From Narthecium ossifragum (taxonomy: Eukaryota > Streptophyta > Magnoliopsida > Dioscoreales > Nartheciaceae), in assembly GCA_963920575.1 (NCBI GenBank), contig OY986965.1, forward strand, positions 22,518,047 through 22,582,046: 64,000 bases of DNA, read 5' to 3'. Each line of letters starts with the position of its first letter. Position 1 is the stretch's first letter. The notes under the pieces are model-generated. The model did no database searches. It was not told the origin of the DNA and saw nothing but the letters and a program-made list of their open reading frames with translations. The position numbers and the translations under genes were made by a program. Shown here one piece after another: positions 1 to 12,202 of the stretch.

Positions 1-1380
1 TCTCCATTGGTTGATTGCAGTTTAACCTTGAGGGAATTGTGGACAGAAATGGTCTATGAGTTATTGCAGATACTTTAGGATATCTATCACGACTCACGAG
101 GCAGGAAAACGTTTGTTGCCTGCCTTAGTTTCTCTTGTTGTTTTATACTAGTTCCTTGCAAGAGTAGAAGATGTCATCCTTTGTTTACGGTCACACTGAT
201 GCTGATTTCTTTTTCCAAGAGAACTGCAAGATGGCTTTCATCGGGGAGGGAGTTTCTGGGCACACCAAGTTGGAGCTATTTAAGGGTGTCACTAATCATT
301 TAGTTTCTTTTTGCTTGACTTGGAATTCTTGGTTCTTCACTTTGTATGACTGTGCTTGATGTGTGCTTAACAGATGTTGTAGTTTGGAGTTTCTGGGTGC
401 TGCAAATTGGAGCTATTGGAATCTTAGGGGGTCACTTAATCTATTGATTTTTTTTCCACTCGACTTGGATTAGTATCACTTTTGTATGTTTGTGTTTGAT
501 TCGTGATTGGCAGATATTGATTGACAGATATCGGTGGTTGGTGGAGCCGTTTGAAGGCTCAGTGATAATGTGGTCCAATTTCCCATCATTTTGATTTTAG
601 TTGAGTCATTTTCAGAAAAAGTTCTTTTACTTTCTGTAGGGAGATGTTTGCTTCATGGAAGTTATAATCTGTCGGTGATTGTGGTTTAGCCATAAAGGAA
701 TTGTGGGCAGAAATGGTTTTGAGCTTTCTAGATTTCTTATGGTGTTCTATTCTGGTTCCTCGAGTTAAATTCTTGCCAACTCTGGTGCCAAGTTTTTCTT
801 CTCCAAGAGAACCATGCCAAGGTGTTTTTCAGTAAGGAGGGAGTTTCTAGGGCGCTGCAAATAGGGGCTATAGAAATCTTAGGGTGTCAATTAAATCAAT
901 TGATTTGTTTCCATTTGACTTGGATTGGGTTTTCACTATTGTATGTTTGTGCTTGATTCGTGATTGACAGATATTAGTGGTTGGTTGTTGGTTGATTGTC
1001 ATTAACAAGAAGGCTTTAGGATATCTTTCACAAGGGTTTTTCTCGAGGTTTTAGGTTATCTTTTGCGAGGTTTTTTCTCATTTTTCTCCCTGTCATACAC
1101 TCATGCTGAGGTTTTTTCTCCAAGAGCTCTAACAGGATGGAGCTATTGCAGGGGGTTGCAGAATCATTTGGTTTCTTCTTGCTTGACTTGGAATTATTGT
1201 TTTCTCGCTGAGTATGTTTGTGCTAGATGTTGGTGATTAGCTGCACAGTTTGAAGGCTTTGTTTATGACATGGTCTTATTTCCAGTCATCTATCTTTTTT
1301 CCAAATGTATGGTCACCAATCTATTATGTTATGTTGTGACAACTTGCAACTATGAATAAGAAATGGATTGTAAGAATTAG
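1..1380. repeat. Degenerate non-coding repeat block, no gene recognised
   Basis: No credible coding frame is seen. The stretch holds about four diverged copies of a module containing 'ggagctatt', then a 'gtcact..atc.attt' block, then 'cttgacttgga' and 'gtatgtttgtgcttgat'. They start near 270, 408, 861 and 1138. A second phrase ('gaattgtgg.cagaaatggt') occurs near 34 and 700. The copies are too diverged to be a young satellite. It could be a long intron or the 3' part of a transcript entering from the left; the sequence does not decide. Confidence 0.45.
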
Positions 1381-1435
1381 ATCTTTGCAGAAGGAACAGA
1401 GTCTTAACTTCCTATTAGTTGTATTATATACAAAA

Positions 1436-1756
1436 AAACCGGATATTGATACAATTTATTTTATTCTACTTTGTATCTGTGGATTTTGCTTTGCTTTGTT
1501 TATCCTTTAGTTCAGTCTTAATTTAAAATTATTCTATAAAACGAAATTTCAATAAAAAAAAGGAGTCTTTGTTTTATGTCTCATTATCGAGGACCTTGTT
1601 TCAAAAGTATATGCCGTTTGGGAGCTTTACCAGGACTAACAAGTAAAAGACCTAGATCCGGAAGTGATCTAAAAAACCAATTGCGTTCTGGCAAAAGATC
1701 ACAATATCGGATTCGTTTGAAAGAAAAAAACAGATTGCATTTTCATTATGATGTCA
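1436..1756 (+). pseudogene. rps4: Nuclear copy of plastid rps4 5' region (NUPT), truncated
   Basis: From the ATG at 1576 the frame reads as the start of plastid ribosomal protein S4, including the stretches [20 protein letters not shown] and [14 protein letters not shown], for about 58 residues. The plastid protein is about 200 residues. After about 1750 the sequence stops resembling rps4 and the frame closes at 1776, so about 70% of the gene is missing. The AT-rich 140 bp upstream also looks like plastid 5' leader. Changes such as His3 and Cys8 in the well conserved N-terminus (MSHYRGPC) suggest decay after transfer. It sits in nuclear repeat DNA with no other plastid gene near it, so a nuclear plastid insertion is the simplest reading. 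It should not make a working ribosomal protein. Confidence 0.88.
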
Positions 1757-1776
1757 AATTTCTTTATTTCAGTTGA

Positions 1777-2929
1777 TGTAGGGAGACGCCTCATGTTGCT
1801 TTTGATATATTGTTTGATTGCGGTTTTGGACAAATGGGAGTTTGGATACTTCATAAGGGTTCTTGTTGCTGGTTTTTCTTGGAATGCTTCTTTCCTTATC
1901 GACGGTTTATTTGATTTCTGAGGTCATCACATAATTAAGCCTTAAAAGCTGGTCCAACTTTGCAGTGTTCTAACCCTTCCCTATTCATGTCTTTGAATTG
2001 TTTAATTTTGTTTCTAAAGCTCTTTTCTTATTGTTTTGTTTCACTCATTCAAGGTTAATGGTTTTATTTTTCTTGTCTTCTGATATGCCTGATGGGATTA
2101 GCTTAGCTAACTATTGAGACGTAAAGGGTGGTATGTTGCAACTTGTTTTTTTTTTTGTGTAAGTTGACTTTTAATAGGATGGTATATGCCTTGCAGTTCA
2201 CTGAATTTTGATTGTCTGATTGTTACAGTAATGGAGTAGCTGGGCTTAGTTTTCGCTATCTTGTTTGCCCTTTTAGTTTTATGGTGATTTTGTCATGGTG
2301 GCTGGTGCAATGTTGCGGAGAGTTTGTGTACAAAGACAGGATAGATACTGATGAGTTCCTCTGCTTGTTCTACTTTATCTTTTACTTTGCTTATAATCAT
2401 AGTTCATTAGCTTTTTTACCAATTCTTTCATTCAATTTTTTGTGAGGTTCTTGTATTTATCTCAGTTGGTAAGTGATCATTCTGGTAGTGGGATTAGATC
2501 AGGCCATTGATGAATGATGCTATTTGTATATAGTCCTACTCATGGATTGCCGTTCCGATGGCACGTGCCGTGTAGGCAGCCTGTTGGCAAGACGTGCCGC
2601 CGGCACGGATGCGTGCCGGACCGGCACACCCCCTTGCCATTCTCTGTTTTCTTCCTCCTTCTTCTTCTTGGCACTGTAAGGGAACTAAGTTTGAACCAAC
2701 AATTCTGGCACTATGTTCCTTCCCGTACACTTGGTGAGGTGATACAGGGCCAATAGTTGTTGAAGTTTGGTTTTTGCCTCTTATTTTCTTTTATTACCTA
2801 TGTGGTTAAAGGTTTTACCAGGGCATAATAATTTAGTGACTTAAGAGTACTGTGCGGTTGGACATTTCAATCATTGTTGCACCTTCTGACTGGGCCATGT
2901 TGAGTTGGCAGTCTTAACTTGGACGTTCT
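1777..2929. other. No gene recognised; GC-rich CGGCAC/GTGCCG cluster at 2550-2635
   Basis: T-rich DNA without a convincing reading frame. One local oddity is a cluster of CGGCAC and GTGCCG hexamers between about 2550 and 2635, which can pair in several ways and stands out by its GC content. I see no gene family here. Confidence 0.4.
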
Positions 2930-5720
2930 CATGATAATCTGTCATTCTTTTTTATGTTGATCAACTTAGATGAAGTCTCTTTTGAGACGGGGATGATTAA
3001 CTTAAGCACATCAAGGAGCCTAGAAGAACTAAATTGCATATGGAAGGAGTCTTATTACTTAAAACCCTACTCTTTAATCTCTTGAAGTTTTGTTATCTTT
3101 AGACTGTATGATGCATATCAAATGAACATTTAAAAGTTTTGTTTGGTTTTATGCTCACAGAAACTGTCAGACATTGTTAAAGGGAAAGAATTCAGGTTCT
3201 TTCAGGGGACATATGTCGATAAGTTGTTTACTGTTTTAGTAATTTGTTTGTTCCATCTTTTTTCCTTGCTAGGGTATTAGATGTCATCATTTCTTTTTGG
3301 TGATTAAAATCTCTTCGATGGTCTCATGATATGATGATACGAGGACAACTAACTGGGTGAAAGAAAACACATCCAGTCTAGAATTAGATTTGGAGGCATA
3401 GTCTTGTCATTTTAAACATTATTGTTCCATTTCTTTCAGTTTTTATTGTTGCTGAAGGTTTGTTTTTTTCTTTTTTTTGGCACTGTATTTTGTTTATATA
3501 ACGGACATTAAATGTTTTGTTTAAGTTTTTGCTGACAGAAATTGTCCCTGACATAAGAAAGAATCAATGAGGCTTTGGCTCTTGTTTAGGAGATATATAG
3601 TGGTAATAGTTGATGCGTTCCTTCTTTTAGTCTTGGTTGTTCTACCCATTCGCCTCATTAGTGGATCATTCTCTTTTTTGTTGCTGATTAACTTGGACAA
3701 AATCTCTTCTAAGGTTTCATTGTACGTGGATGATAAATGGGGAAAAAAACTAAAGCACGTCAAATGGAAGAGACAAATTATATCTAGAGAAGGGAGTCTC
3801 TTGCCATAAAAACCTTGCGCGATAACGGTTAAGTAATCTTTGTGTTTTGCATCTTTGTTTGTCACAAACTTGACATTATCATGTTAAGGGATAATTTTTT
3901 CTCTTTGCTGATGTAATGTAGATGAAATCTATTAACTTGGACGAAAGCATGTCGAGGAGACTTGCAGACAAATTAGACATGGAGACTCTTGTCATTGAAA
4001 ATCTTACTCTTTGATCTCTTGCAGTTTTGTTTGTTGCTGCTGGCTTAGTTTTCTGAGACTGTTATTTTAAATGAACATTTGCATGTTTTGTTTGGTATTT
4101 TTCTGACAGAAACTGTCTGCTACGATGTAAAGACTCGAAGAGGTTTAGTTTCCCCTTTCGGAGTTTTATGGCGATAACGATTGTGAGGTTCTTTGCTGGT
4201 TTAGTAGCCTTCTTGTTCGATCCTTATTTTGTTACAAGTGTGCTATCATCTTAATGGATCACTCTTCTTTTTGCTGATTAGCTGAGCTGGAATCCTACAT
4301 GGTTTCATGACAAGGGAATGATTAACATGGAAAAAGCACATCAAGTATGTGTGAAGAATAAAATTAGATCTAGTCCCTCTCTGGTCACACAAACCTTGCT
4401 CTTTTTATCTCTTACAGTTTTGATTGTTGCTGTAGGTATGTTGCATATCAAATGGAAAGCTAAACTGTATTATCTGATTTTTTTTCTGACATCCGTCCGA
4501 GAACAGATTCAGGTTATCCTTTAGGAGAGTTGTTCCCTGTTCTAGTAATCTCTTTGCTCCATCTTTGTTTCTCACAAGACTTCTGGACATTATCATCTTA
4601 AGGGATAATTTTCTCTCTTTGCTGATGTACCGTAGATGAAATCTATCAACTTGGACAGAAGCACGTCGAGGAGCCTTGCAGAAACAAATTAAACATGGAG
4701 GGAGACTCGTCATTTAAATTTTTTTAACTCTTTGATCTTTTGCAGTTTTGATTCTTCTTAGTTTTCCTATGGCTCTGTAGCATGTACAATGAACATTTGC
4801 ATGTTTTGCTTGGTTTTTTGCTAACAGAAACTGTCTGTGACGATGTAAAGATTTGAAGAGGTTTCATTTCTCCATTAGATGTATGGCGATAATAACCGAT
4901 AAGTTCTTCGCTGTTTTGGAATCTTATATGGTTTCATGGTATGGGAATGATTAACTTGGACGAAAGCACATCTAGGAGCCTAGAAGAAGCAAATTAGATC
5001 TAGAGAGGGAGTCTCTTGTCATACAAACCTTGCTCTTTTATCTTATATACAATTTTGATTGTTAATGCAGGTCTAGTTTTGTTCTAGACTGTATGTTGCA
5101 TGTCGTATCGCAAGTTAATTAGTTGGTCTGGTTTTTTGCTGACAGAAATTTTCCGAGACATTTCAAAGAGGTTCAGGTTATCGTTTAACTTTAATTGGTT
5201 GTTAAGTTGTTACCTGTTCCAGTGATTTCTTTGTTCCATCTTTGTTTCTCACAGGACTTCTGGACATTATCATTGTAGGGGATAACCTTTTCTCTTTGCT
5301 GATCTAATGTAGGTTGAAATCTATTTGGACACTAGCATGTCCGGGAGTCTTGCTGAAACAAATTAGAATTGGAGGGAGACTCTTGTCATTTTAAATCTCT
5401 CTCTTCGATCTCTTGCAGTTTTGATTATTGCTGTAGGCTTAGTTTTCTTATGACTCTTAAATGAACATTTGCATGTTTTGTTTGCAGTTTTGATTGTTAT
5501 AGTGATCTTCTTGTTCTATCCTCACTCTCGTGAGTGTACTGGACGTTGTCATGTTAATAGGTTACTTCTTTGTACTGATTGAGATGAAATCTTATATGAG
5601 AGTGTACTGGGTGTTATCATGTTAATTGGTTTTATGGTACGGGAATGATTAACTAGAGCACATCGAGGAGCCTAGATGAAACAAGTTTGACGTGGAGGGT
5701 CTCATCATTTTAAGTTTGTT
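2930..5720. repeat. Degenerate ~330-bp tandem repeat array
   Basis: About nine diverged copies of one module follow each other. Each holds a phrase like 'gatgaaatct', then 'atgattaacttgga', 'agcacatc.aggagcctag', 'aaattaga', 'ggagggagactcttgtcat', a 'tgatctcttgcagttttg' block, and ends with 'catttgcatgttttgttt' and 'gacagaaactgtc'. Copies begin near 2970, 3305, 3695, 3920, 4288, 4634, 4918, 5315 and 5585, so the period varies around 330 bp. No frame stays open through copies. It resembles an old local satellite or repeated introns of an unrecognised transcription unit. Every module contains an intron-acceptor-like 'tctcttgcag', which is curious but may simply be inherited from the founding copy. 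Confidence 0.6.
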
Positions 5721-6683
5721 CCAGGACATGTCAAATTTTATGCTGCTGCTTGATCTGTGGACTTCAAAATGGAATGGAAGATGTATGTTGTTACTTGTTA
5801 CACCTGCCCTGGTCCCATTGTTTATCATTTTGAGTCTGCAAACACTCAATTTCCTGTAGGAGGCCTACCTTTCTGAGTGTGTGAACATGTCTTTTGATAC
5901 ATTCTGCTCCTAGCATTCATGGTTAATGATTCCTCTGGTTCTGGAACTTTCAGGTTGGAGGATAGTGAGTGGCCCTTGTTGAGCAGATGACTAGTGATTC
6001 AACATAAATTCTGCCTTGTTCTCTGCATTTTAATTGATCTAATTTCTTTTTCTTGGAGTGCCGGTTGAAGAGCTTTGATTTTTGCAAGGGTTTTCAATTT
6101 CTGGGATCTACTTCTGTTTGCCGAATCTGCTATAGTATTGCAAGATGCCTGAAATATACCAGTTACCACTGTGCGGGCTGTAGTCTGTTTTTGGATATGA
6201 GGGGCAGTTACTTCTGTTTGGGTTTCAGGAACGGAATTGAAATACCTTCAAACATATGTCTGGGCCCATTGCATCTTCATGATTTTGACAGACTATTTTG
6301 ATTCAGAGAAGCTTCACCTGAAGGCAATTTTCATTGTCAGCTACAAGCTCCTGCTATACTCCTAGAGTTGGACTTCACTTTTTGCGTTGGTTGTCTTGGT
6401 ATTGGGTAATATATCAAGAAAATCGCTGTGATATGAATGTGCAGTGTGATGGTTTGCATTCTAGCATACCAAAGTAATTGCTAATGTCTGGATCTTGCTT
6501 GTTGAAGATTGCAGTTAGATTCCATCATAAGTCCATTGATTTGGAGAGTGTTTTTGATACTACAGATTTGTGAAGCTGTGCATGTGTGATAGAGCAATTG
6601 TGTAGTTTTATGTCCTTTTGGACTCTGATGTTTTTTGCTTCCCCTGGACTTATATGTTGACGTGCTGTTTTATTTTGTATGCA

Positions 6684-6935
6684 GCGTAACACTGCCAATG
6701 CCGGTCCCAAGCCCGGATGAGAAAAGTGGAGGGGGCTGATTTAGGTTCGGAGATGGCTGTGGAAGTTCAGTGCATAGAAATAGAAGGCCTGGCTTTGCAA
6801 AGCAGGTTGGAAAGGGTGACCGATTGAAGCGGGAAGTTGGTGCCAGTTTATATATAAAAGATGGCTTGACAATGGGAATATCAGGATTGAAAGGTCGATT
6901 GATTGAGAAAGGGGAGACTTGACAATAGGGCATTA
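6684..6935 (+). mobile_element. Possible RTE-type LINE remnant
   Basis: The run 'ccggtcccaagcccggat' followed by a GGAGGGGG-like stretch resembles a phrase I associate with RTE-type non-LTR elements in plants. About 250 bp carry this character, with no open reading frame of use and no visible target duplication. The call rests on one remembered motif, so confidence is low. The rest of 5720-6684 holds nothing I recognise. Confidence 0.25.
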
Positions 6936-7687
6936 TATCATTACTGGATCAAAATACTCACCTATAACCTTTGGTGAGTTGTAAGCCATCAGATGAAATT
7001 GAGGGGAAATGAAAAAAAAAATCAAAAAAATATTGAAAAAAAGAAGAAAAATCGTGTAAAATAGAGGAAATAATGGGAAAAAATAAAACTAATCATTAAA
7101 ATTGAGGAAATAAATGGAAAAATTCGAAAGTAATTTGAGTTATTTTCAATGATTTCATTATTTTTTATCTGCTTTATAGAAATTAACTTGTAATAGTTGT
7201 GAAAATAACTCGAGTTATTTTTCATTGATTTAATTATTTTTTACGATTTTATCATCTAGAACTCAAATTACTTTCAATATGCTTTATGGAGAGAAACTTA
7301 TAATTTATTTTTCGTTAATTTAATTTGGAAAATAACTCGTAAATTTTTCATGATTTCATCATCGAGACTTAAGTTAGTTTACATTAGTTACTTTTCATTG
7401 ATTTAATTTAAAAAGTAACTTATTTTTCATTGGTAGTTACTTTTCACTGAGAATACGAACAAGTCACTAGGAATACGAACAAGTCACTAGGAATACGAAG
7501 AAGATATGTTGTGAGTCTTGGAATGGTATTTTAGTATTAAAAAAATATATTATGGTCTAAATGGTTTTAAGAAAAAGGTATCCTGTATTTTGAGTAAATA
7601 TTTCTTTTTCAGACACCTAAATGTCAATTAACTCAAAAAAAAAACCTTTAGTACAGTTTATTTGGAGATGATTTCATAGGGAAGTGC
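6936..7687. other. AT-rich DNA with short dispersed repeats, no gene
   Basis: Very AT-rich. Several copies of 'taactcgagttatttttcattgatttaatt'-like phrases occur between 7120 and 7440, and 'gaatacgaacaagtcactag' is repeated in tandem at about 7450-7495. No coding frame, RNA gene or clear transposon ends seen. Confidence 0.5.
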
Positions 7688-7706
7688 AACAGAAGAGGTA
7701 GTGGTT

Positions 7707-7909
7707 TTTTTTTTTTGATGAGTTGAGCCAAAGGCTATACAATTATTTACAGGATACGGTGAAGGGCCTCAAGCCCGTCATCCGCCTGCCAATCAAAACT
7801 GGTGCCGGCAAGACGACACGCCTTCGCTACCCGGTCCGCTTTGACATTTGCAAATCGGGGAACATGAATCACTAAGACCGACTCAAACTCCAAGTAGAGC
7901 CTCCACACT
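7707..7909 (-). mobile_element. 5'-truncated LINE insertion with 19-bp target-site duplication
   Basis: The 203-bp insert is bounded by identical 19-bp direct repeats (aacagaagaggtagtggtt at 7688-7706 and 7910-7928). A T-run at its left end is the poly(A) tail read on the plus strand, so the element is on the minus strand. The 3' sequence 'tgatgagttgagccaaaggct' next to the tail is closely similar to that of the larger LINE at 8713-11274, which places both in one family. Only the last part of the element is present, typical of aborted target-primed reverse transcription. Confidence 0.85.
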
Positions 7910-7928
7910 AACAGAAGAGGTAGTGGTT

Positions 7929-8700
7929 AGCATCTATCTTTTGAAAGCTTCTCTATTAGTTTTGTGATGTACAGGAGGGGGATGTGTGGTTAAGCTTGTC
8001 TTAGGGGGCAAAGTTATCAGGTCTATTGTCTGCATTCGTGTGATTCTTCCATGTTAGAGATGTTTCAATCTTTACATAAGTTGGTGCCACTATACCATGT
8101 ACGCACATAGAAATTTATTTGTTATTTTCTCGATGAAGAATAAATATACAAAACAATATTTGAGCAGAATACAATACCCATTTTGCTATAATTTTGAGCC
8201 GGTGTTCAAGATCAGAATCCTATTGGATTTTGTTTTCTATTTTTCTGCCTTGTTAGGAAGAATGTGCAAGTGGTAACATACAATCCCTAAGGCAGGCAGG
8301 AAGGATAAAAGAATTGATTTTTTGTTTAAAAAATGATAACCACATCAGCAGTCGATAAAAAAGCGAGCAGTGGACCACAACATCTTTCGAGATCAACGAC
8401 CATAAAGTTGGCCATTCCAACTTTTATTGTGTTTACTGCTTTCTTCTTTAGGAAAGCTAGAAACCAAACGAACGCAGACAGCCGGGAATCGTTTACGCCA
8501 ATTCTTGGAATAATTTAGCAAACTTTCTCACTATCCGAGCGGTAATCATCAACGTTAGATATCTCGATTTATAGAATTTGTGTTTATTGCACTTTATGAC
8601 CCGGATGGGGATAGGTGTTGGATTCAGAGAAACACGACAGATATAAAGAATAATTCTTAAACTAAAAAGGGGCAAAGATCTTCGTGGTGTCCCAAGAAAA
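7929..8700. other. Intergenic, nothing recognised
   Basis: No coding frame with family resemblance, no RNA gene, and no transposon ends seen between the two LINE insertions. Confidence 0.5.
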
Positions 8701-8761
8701 AGGATCAAAGATTTTATTTTATTTTATTTTATTTTTGCTGAGTTGAGCCCAAGAGGCTTTA

Positions 8762-10043
8762 GGGGCTGTTTGTTTCCCTGAAAAAATCTCATTCCAGGCT
8801 GGAATGGAATCAGATTCCATTTTCTAGCTATTTGTTTCGCTGGAACTGGAGAATTCCATTCCAAGATACTTCCAAGATGCTTCCAAGATGCCATTTTTTC
8901 AGCCTTTGTTTCTGGCCCAAAATGGGCCAGAAACATTTTCCAGCGGTCGCTGGAATTCTTTTTTCCAGCGACCACTGGACTCACGTTCCAGCGGATGGAA
9001 AATTCATTCCATCCGGTTCCTCGCGCGCTTGCCTGTCGGCGACCCCAACCTGCTAGCCGCCCCCTCCTCCTGGCCGGCGAGAGGGAGGATCTGGGGAAGG
9101 AGTCACCGGCTTAGATGGTGGGGGTGCAGGCGTGGCCGTGAGCGGGGATGGGGGTGACGCCGTTGAGACAGGCGTGGGAGGCTTTGCAGTGGAGGTGGAG
9201 TCAGCGACGGGAGCACGACGCCATCCTTGTGTTTGTTTCTCGAATCCTCGACGCAGCCGGGAACAATGGTGGAACCGCCGGTAAGGGTGGAGATGAGAGT
9301 TTCGGTGGAGGAGAAGGTTACATGCGATGGCGAGGCTCGCGGAGGGGAGGTCAGGAGTTGTCGGGGACGCCGGAAGCACGAAGATCGCCGGAGCACATCA
9401 CCAAGGTTGCCGGAGGGAACGATCGCACGGTGGAGAGATTGGGTCAGGTGGAGGAAAGAAAAGAGAGGAAGGAAAGAGGAAGAAGGGAAAATGGTCAAAA
9501 GTATATATTTAATATCATATATCAGGAAGGGAAGGGGATGAGGGTGTGATAAAAAACAAAAAAATTTAATATCATATTATTAATAAATAGCTTGGCCAAT
9601 ATCATATTATTAATAAATTTAATAAAGAGCTTGGCCAATTCCTTCTTCAACATCAAATATGATTAAAAAAAATAAAAAAACAAAGAAATTCTGAAGTGAT
9701 TATATTTTCATCAACATAGATATCCAAAGATCACAATTATATTATATTATTAATGTCATAAAAAGTTTAATAAATATCAAAATCAGAATACATGGTGGTA
9801 TTTTCACCACTAGCATTCAGGGGTGACCATATCCCCCATTCCATCGCGAAACAAACACAAACTGGAAAAGCCACTGGATTCTGTTTCCATTCCAACACCA
9901 AACAAACAACAAAAATGACATTCCATTGCATTCCATCACCAACAAACAAACAACAAAAGTGGCATTCCATTCCATTCCATTCCACTGGAATTACATTCCA
10001 TTTCAAAAGCATTCCAAAAGCATTCTAACGAAACAAACGCCCC
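8762..10043. mobile_element. PIF/Harbinger-like non-autonomous element (1.28 kb), TTA target site
   Basis: The left end reads GGGGCTGTTTGTTTC and the right end in reverse complement GGGGCGTTTGTTTCG, flanked on both sides by TTA (8759-8761 and 10044-10046). Such GGG..GTTTG termini with a 3-bp TTA duplication are known of PIF/Harbinger elements. No transposase is coded. The arms are rich in 'ggaatggaat' and 'attccattcc', which pair with each other. The middle, 9060-9500, is GC-rich with overlapping open frames on both strands that I match to no family; it may be captured host sequence. Around 9545-9640 a phrase 'aatatcatattattaataaa' is duplicated. Confidence 0.7.
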
Positions 10044-10075
10044 TTAAGTGATACAGGTCTCTACTTCAGGTTACA

Positions 10076-11272
10076 TCAAGGCGGTGTGGTCACTAACACA
10101 GTGCTAGCAGCCGCATGCCTAGCCCGACGTGCTAGATCATCCGCCTCCGCGTTTGCCTCACGCGGTACATACAAGAAAATAACTCCGCCTAGGAGAGAAG
10201 TCAGACTCCAAATACTCCTAAGGATGGATTCCATACCTATCACCCACACCTCTCTACCATTGATGGAGTTTACTGTGTTCCTCGAGTCGGACTCAATAAT
10301 GATATCGTGAATCCCTAGCGCTACTGCCTCCTTTAGTGCTCGGAGGACCGCCAACAACTCCGCCTCATCATTACTGCTGGCCATTACGTTCTCAGATAAG
10401 ACCCAGCTTGGTGCAATCCCCTCGTTCTCCCAGCAAGCCACGCCAATCCTAGCAGTCGAAGACCCAATACACCATGCTCCATCCGTTTGCAAGAAAGAGC
10501 CTCTGTTTTCGATCAATAACCTGTGCTTGAGTATGCCTTTGTGCATGACTCCCACCACCCCACCCCTTACTATGTCAAAATCCCCTGCCATGTTGCGGGT
10601 CCGCCAAGCCAAGGCTTCCGGTGTGCAGGTGTTATTCATCCAGATGAGTTCATTCCTCTCTTTCGAAAGAAGCCATATTCCATACCCAACAACTGCTTTC
10701 ATCCACCTTTTAGAGACATTGGCGAAAGAGGATGTTGCCAATAGATCCATGAGATCCTCAAGAATCAGCCTGCCACTCCTTGGCAGCAGAAGCTCCCATA
10801 CCCGTCGAGCAAACGAGCAATCACCAAAAATATACTGAAGAGACTCCTCACCTCCGCATCCATATGGGCATGCTCTGTCCTGTATAAGGCCAATCCGTCG
10901 CAAAGAGTCTCGGGCAGGAACCTTTTGGTGTAGGACATTCCATATGAAATGCTTAACTCTCGACCCAACTGATGCATTCCAGCAGTTCACCCAAACCTCC
11001 CTCGGAATGCTCGATGTCGCGCGGCACTCCTTCACCTTCATCCTACACCATTCGCTGTTATCCATTAACCAACCCAACTTTGAAGATTCTAGGGCGCCAC
11101 CCACCAGGACCAATGACGCCCGCTTAGATAGAGGCCCCTCGCCGCACCACCAGTCTTCCAATGGGTCCAATAAGCTGTTGGTCGCCGGCGTGAAAAATAA
11201 CCCCCCTCGGACTTCCCCTGCTGCCCTGCAAACTGCCTTCCAGAAGGGAGAAGCATAGGACTCGCATCTGCT
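10076..11272 (-). pseudogene. LINE ORF2 C-terminus: zinc-binding (zf-RVT) and RNase H domains
   Basis: The frame is open from the truncation point near 11272 to the stop at 10076, roughly 398 codons. The first half is the reverse-transcriptase zinc-binding region, with VKHFIWNVLHQKVPARDSL and the CPYGCGGEES...GDCSFARRVW pattern. The second half is a plant-type RNase H: the acidic residues lie in TDGAW, NDEAELLAVLRALKEA, IIESDS and NAEADDLAR. In the intact family this protein copies LINE RNA at the target site and the RNase H removes the RNA strand. The endonuclease and reverse-transcriptase parts are missing because the copy is 5'-truncated. There is no ATG start of its own, so it cannot act alone. 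No stop codon interrupts the remaining frame, which suggests a fairly young insertion. Confidence 0.85.
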
Positions 11273-12202
11273 ACAGGATCAAAGATGCTCGTTGTGTTCT
11301 ACACTGTCTTAAAAATAAAAATAATAGGGGTTTTTACATTTTGATACTCTATAGTTTTAAAAATGTAATTTACTACCTTACATTTTATGTGACAACGCGA
11401 TTTAGGAACTGGCCTTAGACGACGTTTTCTCCATTGAAGGAAAATAGCTCACGTGCTAAGCATTTTATATTTTGATATCCTAGAATTTAGAGTAATGGCA
11501 GTTTACTACACTATAGTTTGAAAAATATAGTTTACTACTCTTCATTTTATGCGATGACATGATTTAGGCCCCGACCTCAGACGACGTTATCTTCCTTGGT
11601 GGAAAGCCGCTCATGTGCTTGGCACGTGAGCGTCTTTCCTCCATCTCTCCGCGGTCGATGCGTAGATCGACTGTGAAGTGAGCTAGACGGTTGAAACGAC
11701 GGTCGATGCATGGATCGATCATGGATACATCATTTCCTCATAGAGGCTGGCGGTCGATAAAACCGTCCCTGAGTTTTATGACAAGTTTTTATTAAGTCCA
11801 TGTACTTTAAAAATTCCCGATTGAATCCTCGAGTTTTTCGAACCGGGCTCAATCATGTCCCTTCGTCCATTCGCCATTTGTTGACTAACATCGGCTTGGC
11901 CCAAACCGAGCCCAGATCGACGAACCAGCCACTGGACCAGACGATCTTGTCAATAGACCAGGCCACATGCAAAGCACGTGCCCAGCCTGTAGGATCGGGC
12001 GGCAGCCGACGGTGGGATCCGACGGTGTTGGGGACGAAGGAGTCCCCAACCTGTAGGATCGGGCGACAGCTGACCTCGCCCCCAAGCCCGCACGTGTAGT
12101 TGAGGCTCCCCTACAGCACCGCCCATGGCACGCATCTGCTCCTCGCCCGCCCCATCATCGACGCGGTCGTCAACGGCATGATCACCGGCGCTGGCGTCGG
12201 AT

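Larger units (their letters stand above)
8713..11274 (-). mobile_element. 5'-truncated L1-type LINE with nested Harbinger-like insertion
   Basis: The boundaries are set by a 12-bp direct repeat, aggatcaaagat, at 8701-8712 and 11275-11286. The tail at the left edge is an (ATTTT)n-type A-rich tail read in reverse, so the element lies on the minus strand. The right edge cuts into the end of the ORF2 region. It codes for the zinc-knuckle and RNase H end of ORF2 (10076-11272). A PIF/Harbinger-like element (8762-10043) lies in its 3' untranslated part. Without that insert the LINE copy would be about 1.28 kb. It shares its 3' end with the small LINE at 7707-7909. Confidence 0.88.

Noticed and set aside
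9053..9549. Overlapping open frames of 100-130 codons on both strands
   Set aside because: The GC-rich composition keeps several frames open at once, no frame shows a known family, and the stretch lies inside a Harbinger-like element.
10086..10310. Plus-strand frames opposite the LINE RNase H region
   Set aside because: They are antisense shadows of the recognised RNase H domain.
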